A stretch of 11,672 nucleotides of DNA from Candidatus Kaiserbacteria bacterium (GTDB taxonomy: Bacteria; Patescibacteriota; Minisyncoccia; Phycocordibacterales; UBA918): positions 1-11,672 of the forward strand of contig SKHJ01000050.1 in the NCBI GenBank assembly GCA_007116965.1. The letters are read 5' to 3'. Below, piece after piece: positions 5,857 through 11,672 of the stretch. Below the pieces are notes generated by a model. It did not search any database, had not been told where the DNA came from, and saw only the letters and a program-made list of their open reading frames with translations. Numbering within the stretch: the stretch's first letter is position 1; every line of letters begins with the position of its first letter. Position numbers and translations under genes: made by a program.

Positions 5857-7164
5857 ATGAATACACAAAAGATTAGCCTTTTGTCTGTGGTAGGATTCGG
5901 TGCACTGCTGGTTCTATTGATGTTGCCCTTTGTGGTACTCGGTGAGGCGCGTGGAGTTGATCAGAGCTCAGCCCAAGACGTAGTTGCAGTACAAGCGGTA
6001 AGTGATACTAATATTTGTGACGGTGTCACCTGTCCTGACGGCAGTTGCGCTGCCACCCTAGAGGAATGTGCAGCTGTAGTTGCCCCTGCTCGCAGTACAG
6101 ACCCAACTCCCCAAATAGTAGCTCCCGATATGCGTGTCGAGGATGAAGGAATAGTAGCTCCGGACATGATAGTAGCTCCCGATATGCGGGCTGGTTCAGA
6201 GCCAGATTACCTTGATCCTGATGATGATGGTGATGGGGTACTAACGAGAGCAGGTTCTCATAATTCCTCTCGCTCAAATGAGACCGAAGGACGGGGAGTT
6301 GATCCCGAAGCAGACCCGGATGAGTCGCAAATGGAATGGCGAGTGCAGCCTGGAGCAAGAGACGAGGCCATACTTGATGTAGATATCGAAGATATTGCAC
6401 CTGCGCAGGATTATAACTCTTCTCGTAGTAACCAGCGTGGTGGTGAGGTTGGAGATGATATAGAAATCGATGAGGCTGATGAGTCTGACGTGATTCGCCC
6501 AGCTAAAAACTACAACTCAACACGTAGTAATCGCCGCAAGAACTCCTTCTTTGATCCTGTCGGCGATGAAACAGAGGACGAAGACGACGAAGCTAATGTG
6601 GCAACCGTCCCGACCGAGCGTTTGGTATCGATCGTGAACGATCCGCCGACGGTGCGTTGCGGGAGTGTGGCTGCGCGAGGAGATGATAGCGGAACTTTAT
6701 GGTGCTGGGGTAGCGGTGTACGCGCAGCTGCGATTGGTGAAGAAGATGAAGATGGCTCCCTAGCGACTAGCTCTCGTGCATTGCGCTACCTGTCTGTTAG
6801 TGGCAATGAGGTACGCGATTGGAGTGAACAAGAACGAGCAGAATTTGCACAGTACCGTGAATTAGTCCGTAATCGAACTACTCCGGAAGCGGCTATGGCT
6901 TATATCACTAATGAGGTGTTGGCAGATGAGCGGGTTATAGACTTGCAAGTAGATGAACTGACGGTGCGTACCCAGTATCGCGCCCAGTTACGACTATTTG
7001 GCCTCATTCCTTTAGAGCGTGAGGTTAGTGCCTCGGCTGATAGTACGCGTGAGGTGAAGGTCAACTACCCGTGGTATAGCTTCTTAGCAACGAAGCCTAG
7101 TCAGGTCAGTATCTCTTCCCTTCTCTTAGATACGATGGATATCTTGGTTCGAGTACCGAGATAA
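5857..7164 (+). CDS. Acidic repeat-containing surface protein
   Basis: A 435-aa exported protein that I do not recognise as a named family. Residues 8-29 are a hydrophobic signal or anchor segment. A cysteine motif follows at 54-71 (CDGVTCPDGSCAATLEEC), then IVAPDM three times (87-92, 99-104, 105-110) and an Asp-rich loop DPDDDGDG (120-127) like calcium-binding type 3 repeats. The motif NSSRSN/NSTRSN occurs three times (136-141, 187-192, 220-225) within long Asp/Glu-rich linkers. The C-terminal 250-435 part looks folded: it has a C268/C283 pair, a helical stretch at 322-360, and a strand-rich segment (VDELTVRTQYRAQLRLFGLIPLEREV, 365-390) followed by YPWYSFLATK. The latter recalls envelope-protein domains, but I cannot name it. 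Likely a cell-envelope protein with a flexible acidic stalk. Transcribed alone and ending at a strong shared terminator. Confidence 0.72.
   Translation: MNTQKISLLSVVGFGALLVLLMLPFVVLGEARGVDQSSAQDVVAVQAVSDTNICDGVTCPDGSCAATLEECAAVVAPARSTDPTPQIVAPDMRVEDEGIVAPDMIVAPDMRAGSEPDYLDPDDDGDGVLTRAGSHNSSRSNETEGRGVDPEADPDESQMEWRVQPGARDEAILDVDIEDIAPAQDYNSSRSNQRGGEVGDDIEIDEADESDVIRPAKNYNSTRSNRRKNSFFDPVGDETEDEDDEANVATVPTERLVSIVNDPPTVRCGSVAARGDDSGTLWCWGSGVRAAAIGEEDEDGSLATSSRALRYLSVSGNEVRDWSEQERAEFAQYRELVRNRTTPEAAMAYITNEVLADERVIDLQVDELTVRTQYRAQLRLFGLIPLEREVSASADSTREVKVNYPWYSFLATKPSQVSISSLLLDTMDILVRVPR
6115..6189 (+). repeat. In-frame coding repeat, IVAPDM units
   Basis: A 20-base word starting ATAGTAGCTCCCGATATG is present identically at 6115-6134 and 6169-6188, and a diverged copy (CCGGACATG ending) lies between, at 6151-6168. 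Each encodes IVAPDM. The near-identical DNA points to recent duplication within the gene rather than only protein-level convergence. Confidence 0.75.
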
Positions 7165-7186
7165 GTTATGACGCACTGTTCAGTTC

Positions 7187-7211
7187 AAACGGCGCCCTCA
7201 GGGCGCCGTTT
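7187..7211. terminator. Strong bidirectional intrinsic terminator
   Basis: AAACGGCGCCC (7187-7197) and GGGCGCCGTTT (7201-7211) form a perfect 11-bp GC-rich stem with a TCA triloop. It lies 23 bp after the surface protein stop and overlaps the stop codon of the convergent 76-aa gene (7210-7212), so both genes can use it. The T tract after the stem is short on both strands. Confidence 0.8.
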
Positions 7212-7440
7212 AGCGTTCACTATTGTCAGTTACCTTGCGTAACCTGACAAGTTCCGCATCAGACAATTTCAGACGGTCCTCACACCGTATCACTATCTCC
7301 GACAGTACGTCATGTACTCTGCCGCGTGTACCATTACACCACTGCCAGGCAACACGATAGAGTAACGGCAACAATTCAGCCGGAGTGTGTGCTACCGAAT
7401 CATGGACTGATGCGGCCACTTCGGGCTCTATCTCATACAT
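7210..7440 (-). CDS. Small orphan protein, 76 aa
   Basis: A 76-aa soluble, mostly helical, mildly acidic protein that I do not recognise. It has a central aromatic segment (LLPLLYRVAWQWC), then GTRGRVHDVLSEIVIRCEDRLKLSDAELVRLRK. The start chosen is ATG 7440, because a perfect AAAGGAG (7454-7448) precedes it with seven spacer bases. GTG 7443, one codon upstream, would be too close at four bases. This is the only clear Shine-Dalgarno sequence in the window, which supports the gene as real and efficiently translated. It could be a small regulatory or toxin/antitoxin-like protein, but nothing in the sequence shows that. No partner gene is next to it. Confidence 0.6.
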   Translation of the reverse strand: MYEIEPEVAASVHDSVAHTPAELLPLLYRVAWQWCNGTRGRVHDVLSEIVIRCEDRLKLSDAELVRLRKVTDNSER

Positions 7441-7447
7441 CACCCAT

Positions 7448-7454
7448 CTCCTTT
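7448..7454 (-). promoter_or_regulatory. Ribosome binding site of the 76-aa gene
   Basis: AAAGGAG on the minus strand, seven bases before ATG 7440. It decides the start codon and contrasts with the other genes here, which lack such a site. Confidence 0.75.
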
Positions 7455-7511
7455 CTGTTGCTAGTGTAACAAATAATACTTGTTAAAGCATTAATCTGAG
7501 ATAAAAGAGCG

Positions 7512-9326
7512 TCATTCCACCGTCACACTCTTCGCTAAATTGCGCGGCCGGTCGACGTTATGACCTCGCGCTACGCCGATGTGATAGGCCAAAAGTTGCA
7601 GGACCAGCGTGGTAACGATGGGCTGCACGATTGGATGCGTCTGGGGCATAACCAGGGTGTCAGAGGTGAGGGTACCCATCTCTGGTGCGTCGGCGGTGGT
7701 AATGACAATTGTTGGAGCTTGGCGCGCTCGTACTTCTTCAATATTAGCCAGCATCTTGGGGAAAACATCGTCGTACGGAGCTAATGCTACTACCGGGAAG
7801 TCGGCGTCTAGTAAGGCAATTGGACCATGCTTGAGCTCTCCGCCAGCGTAGCCTTCGGCGTGGATATACGACACTTCTTTGACTTTTAACGCACCTTCGT
7901 ATGCGATCGGGGTGTGAAATTTACGACCAATGAACATCATGTGTTCGTATGTATGATAGCGAGTAGCTATTTCTTTAATTTGGTCTTCTAACCCTAAGGT
8001 TGTGCGTAAAAGGTTTGGCAAATCACCAATCGCTCTGATAATGTCTTGTCCATCTGTCCGTGACAATCCACGCTGACGTCCGATCAGTACGGCAATCAGG
8101 GCTAGTACCGTTAGTTGTGAGAGAAAGGCCTTGGTCGAAGCGACAGCTATCTCAGGGCCAGCGTGATTGTAGACACCAGCGTGGGTTTCGCGAGCAATAG
8201 CCGAACCGACCACGTTTACCACACCAAGCGTTAACAGGTTTTGTTGTTTGGCTTTTTGCAGTGAGGCGAGCGTGTCAGCGGTTTCACCTGATTGGCTGAT
8301 GGCTAAGATAGCCGAGTGTTTTTCCGGGTAGGTACGTTTGTAGCGGTACTCGCTGGCCAGATCTATTTCCACTGGCAGATCGGCATATTCTTCCAATATA
8401 TACTTACCCACTAGTCCAGCGTAGTAGGCTGAGCCACAGCCGATAACGTGCAGTCGTCGCAGGTTACTTAGTCGATCAAGGATAGGTTCGAGTCCACCAA
8501 GTTTGACATTACCAGCCTCGGGTAACAGTCGGCCACGAGCAGTGTTGGTAATGACTTCAGGAGCTTCGTGCGTCTCCTTAAGCATAAAGTGTGGATATCC
8601 ATCCTTTTGTACTTGCTCAACAGACCAATCGACAGTGGTGCTGACGCGCTTGGCGGGGGCGCCACGTTGGCTGATAATCTCATAGCTATCATTGGTGAGT
8701 ACGGCAATATCACCGTCTTCGAGATAAATGACGTCCTTCGTGTGAGCCAATAGAGCTGATGGGTCAGACGAGACAAAATTACCGTCATTGCCAAGACCAA
8801 GTACCAACGGGCTACCCAAACGAGCGGCCACGATGGTGTTAGGGTCTCGCTCATACATAACTGCGAGACCATATGCACCGCGCACAACTTGGAGCGCCGC
8901 TTGTACCGCTTGCCGCAGATTTCCCTGGTGGAAGGTGCCGATCAACTTGACCAAGACTTCGGTGTCAGTGTCAGAGTAGAAAGTTACGCCGCGTGCGCGA
9001 AGACCCTCTTTGATCTCCTGGTGATTCTCGATGATACCGTTATGCACAAGCCACAGTGTCTCGCTCATATCATGGTGTGGGTGAGCGTTGGCTTCAGTTG
9101 GCTGACCATGGGTGGCCCAGCGGGTGTGCGCAATGCCACTGGTGCCGGTACTGGTATCAGTACAAACTTTAACCAGCTCGTCTATTGGCCCAACCGCCTT
9201 ACATACCCCACTGCCAGGAATAAAAATACCAGCTGAATCATACCCACGATACTCTAGTATCCGTAGCCCATCGAGTAGTATCGGCTGTGCACTGCGACTG
9301 CCTACGTAACCAATGATGCCACACAT
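7512..9326 (-). CDS. glmS: Glutamine--fructose-6-phosphate aminotransferase
   Basis: A 604-aa cytoplasmic enzyme converting fructose-6-phosphate and glutamine to glucosamine-6-phosphate, the first committed step towards UDP-GlcNAc for peptidoglycan and surface glycans. The N-terminal glutaminase domain (about 2-225) has nucleophile C2 in MCGIIGYVGS, exposed when Met is removed, plus HTRW (67-70), HNGIIEN (95-101) and SDTDTE (118-123). Two sugar-isomerase (SIS) domains follow, with GCGSAYYAG (296-304), SQSGET (344-349), ASTKAF (396-401) and HAEGYAGGELKHG (489-501), and the standard end DRPRNLAKSVTVE. ATG 9326 is chosen over the longer TTG start at 9344 because the cysteine must follow Met directly. 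It is full length and intact. It follows the ABC exporter gene by 52 bp, but TGCTATANT boxes in that gap suggest its own promoter. Confidence 0.97.
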   Translation of the reverse strand: MCGIIGYVGSRSAQPILLDGLRILEYRGYDSAGIFIPGSGVCKAVGPIDELVKVCTDTSTGTSGIAHTRWATHGQPTEANAHPHHDMSETLWLVHNGIIENHQEIKEGLRARGVTFYSDTDTEVLVKLIGTFHQGNLRQAVQAALQVVRGAYGLAVMYERDPNTIVAARLGSPLVLGLGNDGNFVSSDPSALLAHTKDVIYLEDGDIAVLTNDSYEIISQRGAPAKRVSTTVDWSVEQVQKDGYPHFMLKETHEAPEVITNTARGRLLPEAGNVKLGGLEPILDRLSNLRRLHVIGCGSAYYAGLVGKYILEEYADLPVEIDLASEYRYKRTYPEKHSAILAISQSGETADTLASLQKAKQQNLLTLGVVNVVGSAIARETHAGVYNHAGPEIAVASTKAFLSQLTVLALIAVLIGRQRGLSRTDGQDIIRAIGDLPNLLRTTLGLEDQIKEIATRYHTYEHMMFIGRKFHTPIAYEGALKVKEVSYIHAEGYAGGELKHGPIALLDADFPVVALAPYDDVFPKMLANIEEVRARQAPTIVITTADAPEMGTLTSDTLVMPQTHPIVQPIVTTLVLQLLAYHIGVARGHNVDRPRNLAKSVTVE

Positions 9327-9332
9327 ACCAAC

Positions 9333-9357
9333 ACTATAGCACAAGTCAGTATAGCAG
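9333..9357 (-). promoter_or_regulatory. Tandem extended -10 boxes upstream of glmS
   Basis: On the minus strand, TGCTATACT (9357-9349) and TGCTATAGT (9341-9333) are two extended -10 motifs. The second ends six bases before ATG 9326, so its transcript would be leaderless. The first would give a leader of about 16 nt. Neither has a good -35 box, as is common for TGn-type promoters. No Shine-Dalgarno sequence is present. Confidence 0.5.
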
Positions 9358-9378
9358 ATACGCTATATCCACATACAA

Positions 9379-11043
9379 TCACTCCTGCAAGAAGCCGTCA
9401 GACTGATGTTCCCACAAGCGCTGGTACAAGCCACCGGCCGTTTTCAGTTGCTCGTGCGAGCCGTCCTCGACAATCAGGCCTGCTTCCAGGACAATAATCC
9501 TGTCCATCTCACGCAAGGTAGACAGGCGATGCGCAATCGCTATTACCGTCTTGTCTTCCATCAAGGTATGCAGCGCTTTTTGGATGGCGACCTCACTTTC
9601 ACTATCGAGGGCTGAGGTGGCTTCATCAAGAATGAGGATAGGTGCATTTTTGAGCATAGCGCGAGCGATAGCGATTCGTTGCCGCTGGCCACCAGAAAGT
9701 TTGACGCCCCGCTCCCCCACCAAGGTGTCATAACCCTGGGGCAGATCTTTGATAAAGTCATGGGCGTAGGCAGCCCGGGCGGCTTGCTCGATCATTTCGT
9801 CATTTGCTTCAGGGTTACCGTAGGCGATGTTCTCTTTAATAGTGCGGTGGAAGAGCGCTGGTTCTTGCGGTACGATCGCTACTTGCTCTCGTAAGGAATC
9901 CTGGGTGACATACGCGATATCCTGTCCGTCGATACTGATGCTGCCGTCACTGAGATCGTGTTGGCGCAAGAGGAGCGAAACGAAGGTACTCTTCCCTGCT
10001 CCCGAAGGCCCGACCAAGCCGACGCGCTGTCCACCCTGTATTTGGAGCGAGAGACTGTCAAAAACCGTTTCTTTCTCGTAGGTAAAGGAGACGTCATTCC
10101 ATTCAACGACACCACCACGGACTCGTAACGACTGCGCGTTTGGGGCGTCCGTGATGTCGTGTGGTAGCATAATATCCTCGAGTCCTTCTTGAATCTCCCC
10201 GATTGAGCGAGCAGTACTTTCAAATGCTCGACCGATAAAGACGAGCGTGCCGGTGATCTGGGCGTACAGAGAGATGATGAGAATGAAGTCACCAGTCCCC
10301 ATCCCGCCCGCTTGCCAAGTACGGACCAGGAGTAAGAAAAGTATTAAGCTGAAGACAAACAGAACAAAAGTATTCCAAAAGAGCATGTACTCGGTATAGC
10401 CCCAATTGCAATGATTAGCTTTGGTCATAACAGTGGTTGCTGCGTCTACACGTTCACGTTCTAACACGTAGCGGGCGTACTGTCGGACGGCGGGCATATT
10501 GGTAATAGTATCTACAATCTGGCCACGAACCTTGCTTTTGGCCTCGGAGTTCTCTTTGGCCAGACGAGCTTTGGTAGGAGCAAAAAAATGATTCATCAGC
10601 AAGAGAAAGATAATCAGTAGCACAAAAACCAATCCGGCCCAGACATCAACCAGAACAATAAAGACAAAGGTGACAATAAAAGCGACAAAAGCATTGAGGT
10701 GAGTCCAGATAGTAGTCACGGACACGTCATCAGCCGCGTCAACCACGTTACCAATTTTGCTCATCAGTGAGCCGGCGAAGCGGTTTGAGAAGTAGCGGTC
10801 GCTGTGACGCATGACGTACGCAGTCAGTTGATCATACCCGATTTTGCGCGCACCAATCACCCACTGACGTGTGACATAGCCACTAAAGCGATACAAAATT
10901 TGCACTAAGAAAACCGCAATCGGATAGGCAATAGCAGCGTAGATGACTGTTTGGGTGTTGCCGGCCTCGACAGCGTCGACAATTATCTTGAGAAAATAGT
11001 TGGTACCCTGACCCGCAGCCGAGGCAACAATGACGATTAGCAC
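9379..11043 (-). CDS. ABC exporter (membrane domain fused to ATPase), 5' end broken
   Basis: The uninterrupted part is 554 aa, beginning at GTG 11043. It is a half-transporter of the ABC exporter (MsbA/multidrug/lipid type) family that works as a dimer in the cytoplasmic membrane. Hydrophobic segments run at about 1-20, 33-50, 112-150 and 218-272, followed by the nucleotide-binding domain: Walker A GPSGAGKST (345-353), Q-loop Q393, signature LSGGQ (449-453), Walker B ILILDE (469-474) and H-loop H505. The ATPase part is fully intact. The family normally has about 30-40 more residues before this point. They are recognisable upstream but separated by an in-frame TAG (11058-11056) and a frame change at an A8 run (see 11044-11161). 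From GTG 11043 the first membrane helix would start abruptly. The substrate is unknown. It is either a degraded gene, one translated from an internal start, or a sequence-error case. Confidence 0.85.
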   Translation of the reverse strand: MLIVIVASAAGQGTNYFLKIIVDAVEAGNTQTVIYAAIAYPIAVFLVQILYRFSGYVTRQWVIGARKIGYDQLTAYVMRHSDRYFSNRFAGSLMSKIGNVVDAADDVSVTTIWTHLNAFVAFIVTFVFIVLVDVWAGLVFVLLIIFLLLMNHFFAPTKARLAKENSEAKSKVRGQIVDTITNMPAVRQYARYVLERERVDAATTVMTKANHCNWGYTEYMLFWNTFVLFVFSLILFLLLVRTWQAGGMGTGDFILIISLYAQITGTLVFIGRAFESTARSIGEIQEGLEDIMLPHDITDAPNAQSLRVRGGVVEWNDVSFTYEKETVFDSLSLQIQGGQRVGLVGPSGAGKSTFVSLLLRQHDLSDGSISIDGQDIAYVTQDSLREQVAIVPQEPALFHRTIKENIAYGNPEANDEMIEQAARAAYAHDFIKDLPQGYDTLVGERGVKLSGGQRQRIAIARAMLKNAPILILDEATSALDSESEVAIQKALHTLMEDKTVIAIAHRLSTLREMDRIIVLEAGLIVEDGSHEQLKTAGGLYQRLWEHQSDGFLQE

Positions 11044-11161
11044 CGCTCCCAGCGCCTACCATTTATAGGGCTTGGTGACATACCAAATATAGCGAAATGG
11101 GGTCTTGGGGATCTGTGGGATTGCTCTTGATGGTGTGGTGGTGTTTTTTTTGCTCGGGCAT
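11044..11161 (-). pseudogene. Displaced N-terminal segment of the ABC exporter
   Basis: On the minus strand the frame of the exporter continues upstream as TPFRYIWYVTKPYKW, TAG, ALGA, then VLIVIV. FRYIWYVTKPYKW is the usual cytoplasmic start of such exporters, so the TAG at 11058-11056 is a true interruption, probably from CAG or TGG. Further up, ATG 11161 begins MPEQKK but runs out of frame after a run of eight A (T8 at 11144-11151 on the + strand). With seven A the ATG would read straight into the exporter frame and give a normal 593-residue protein apart from the TAG. No strong promoter or Shine-Dalgarno sequence is seen. Confidence 0.6.
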
Positions 11162-11244
11162 GAGGTGCTTACAACTAATAATACCGCATTAGCGGCTGAT
11201 GATACTGGTGTAGACGGACAAAGTGGGGTTATCTTACTAGTCTC

Positions 11245-11285
11245 GTCCATTCATTCCCGATGCTCTGCATCAGGAATGAATGGAC
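11245..11285. repeat. Long perfect hairpin beside structured repeat copy 2
   Basis: GTCCATTCATTCC (11245-11257) and GGAATGAATGGAC (11273-11285) pair perfectly over 13 bp. After one C/A mismatch, GATGC/GCATC add five more pairs around a TCT loop. The CTGCATC word also occurs in the stem of the neighbouring element (11385-11391). On the minus strand the 3' arm contains an ATG (11250) that is in frame with the ABC exporter's upstream coding segment. Copy 1 has no equally clear counterpart. No T run follows it, so it is not a standard terminator. Confidence 0.7.
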
Positions 11286-11296
11286 ATCATAAATGT

Positions 11297-11401
11297 TGCG
11301 GCGGTGGCCGCATCCGCTACTAGCAAACTACCCTGGTCCCGATGCAGTTGCAACTTCTTTACGTATGACCAATACCCTTATGTCCTGCATCGGGTTAGTT
11401 T
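11297..11401. ncRNA. Structured repeat element, copy 2
   Basis: Same plan as the copy at 5661-5754. Hairpin TGCGG/CCGCA (11297-11301 with 11308-11312) has the identical CGGTGG loop. Eleven nt later comes the conserved box 11319-11339, matching copy 1 at 19 of 21 positions. Then AAACTA (11325-11330) pairs with TAGTTT (11396-11401), a 7-nt bulge CCCTGGT faces a single T, and CCCGATGCAG (11338-11347) pairs with CTGCATCGGG (11385-11394). The distal stem sequences differ from copy 1 while pairing is kept, which is compensatory change. The right arm overlaps the stop codon of tsaC (11395-11397). The strand is undetermined. Confidence 0.55.
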
Positions 11402-11672
11402 ACCGCGGCCAGGATAGCTGCTTCACTGATCGCACCTTCACGATGAATGGTTATCTCCTCCCCTACTACTCGCACTACGGTCGACGGCATACCGCTCCGC
11501 GGTCCGTCATCGATAATGGTCCTAATCTCGCTCGCTCGTTCACCAAACTGTTCAAGTATCTCTGGTACGGTTGTTTGGGGTGGTAGACCGCTGAGGTTAG
11601 CGCTGGTGCAGGTCAGTGGTGCGTTGTGTTCATTCATGAAATCCGTAATAGTTTGCAGCGCTATCGGATCTC
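11395..11672 (-). CDS. tsaC: Threonylcarbamoyl-AMP synthase (TsaC/Sua5), C-terminal part
   Basis: Partial gene; the frame is open through the right edge, giving about 92 residues. The enzyme makes threonylcarbamoyl-AMP from threonine, bicarbonate and ATP, the first step of the t6A modification at position 37 of tRNAs reading ANN codons. Recognisable are the end of the YrdC fold, PLTCTSANLSGLPPQTTVPEILEQFG (the SANLSG signature), IIDDGPRSGMPSTVVRV and ITIHREGAIS, the family's usual C-terminal order. The visible frame extends upstream of the internal ATG at 11637 (PIALQTITDF), so that ATG is not the start. It ends in TAA overlapped by the arm of structured repeat copy 2. No additional Sua5 C-terminal domain follows, so it is the short form. 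Confidence 0.92.
   Translation of the reverse strand, partial: DPIALQTITDFMNEHNAPLTCTSANLSGLPPQTTVPEILEQFGERASEIRTIIDDGPRSGMPSTVVRVVGEEITIHREGAISEAAILAAVN

Noticed and set aside
7560..9309. Several open frames on both strands inside glmS
   Set aside because: All overlap the complete glmS coding sequence in other frames and resemble nothing.
9327..9378. glmS ribozyme or riboswitch in front of glmS
   Set aside because: The gap from the exporter stop to glmS is only 52 bp, filled with -10-like boxes; far too short and without the ribozyme core.
11056..11058. Genome-wide recoding of TAG as sense
   Set aside because: The PLD-like gene ends normally in TAG and no other gene contains an internal TAG, so a local lesion is the simpler reading.
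11319..11401. Integron attC site
   Set aside because: It is an imperfect palindrome with a bulge, but the terminal boxes do not fit GTTRRRY/RYYYAAC and there is no integrase or cassette array.
1..11672. CRISPR arrays, tRNA or rRNA genes
   Set aside because: I saw no regularly spaced direct repeats, cloverleaf folds with CCA-type ends, or ribosomal RNA sequence.

Overview
The window reads as accessory-rich chromosome of a small-genome bacterium, most likely a member of the Candidate Phyla Radiation (Patescibacteria, Parcubacteria-like). This is an inference. It rests on the mix of secreted Gln-rich or fibronectin-III-like proteins, a surface protein carrying a short CDGxTCPDGS-type cysteine motif, poorly recognisable membrane proteins, and promoters whose -10 box sits almost on the start codon (leaderless-type). 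Only one gene (7210-7440) has a clear Shine-Dalgarno sequence. There is no rRNA or tRNA to settle the lineage.

Layout, left to right. 1-180: non-coding, with a nested inverted repeat. 181-897 (+): multi-pass membrane protein of unknown function, converging on 920-1831 (-), a secreted protein with two FN3-like domains; a perfect 10-bp hairpin lies between them. 1898-2876: a complete compact insertion sequence with near-perfect 17-bp terminal inverted repeats and one DDE transposase, inserted flush against the stop codon of 2877-4355 (-), a membrane-anchored phospholipase D-like (cardiolipin-synthase-like) protein. 4461-4997 (+): small protein resembling the bacterial eRF1-like / host-attachment family, divergent from the PLD gene and convergent with 5041-5514 (-), a Bcp/PrxQ peroxiredoxin. 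5515-5856: a gene-free stretch with structured repeat copy 1 and a good promoter for 5857-7164 (+), a repeat-containing acidic surface protein. That gene converges on 7210-7440 (-), a 76-aa orphan. 7512-9326 (-): glmS, making glucosamine-6-phosphate for cell-wall precursors. 9379-11043 (-): ABC exporter whose N-terminal coding segment is broken by an in-frame TAG and a run of eight A. 11245-11401: structured repeat copy 2. 11395 to the window end (-): C-terminal part of tsaC/sua5, involved in tRNA t6A synthesis.

Functional themes are envelope building (glmS, PLD-like enzyme, ABC exporter, three secreted or membrane proteins) and housekeeping (tsaC, peroxiredoxin). No multi-gene operon is obvious; most genes are single transcription units, and each of the three convergent pairs shares a symmetrical hairpin.

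The most unusual item is the pair of intergenic elements (5661-5754 and 11297-11401). They share a hairpin with an identical CGGTGG loop, an equally spaced box identical at 19 of 21 positions, and a long distal hairpin whose stem sequence is entirely different but whose architecture is kept, including a 7-nt bulge opposed by a single T. That is what a structured RNA, or a folded single-strand DNA element, would look like. I do not recognise it as a known family.
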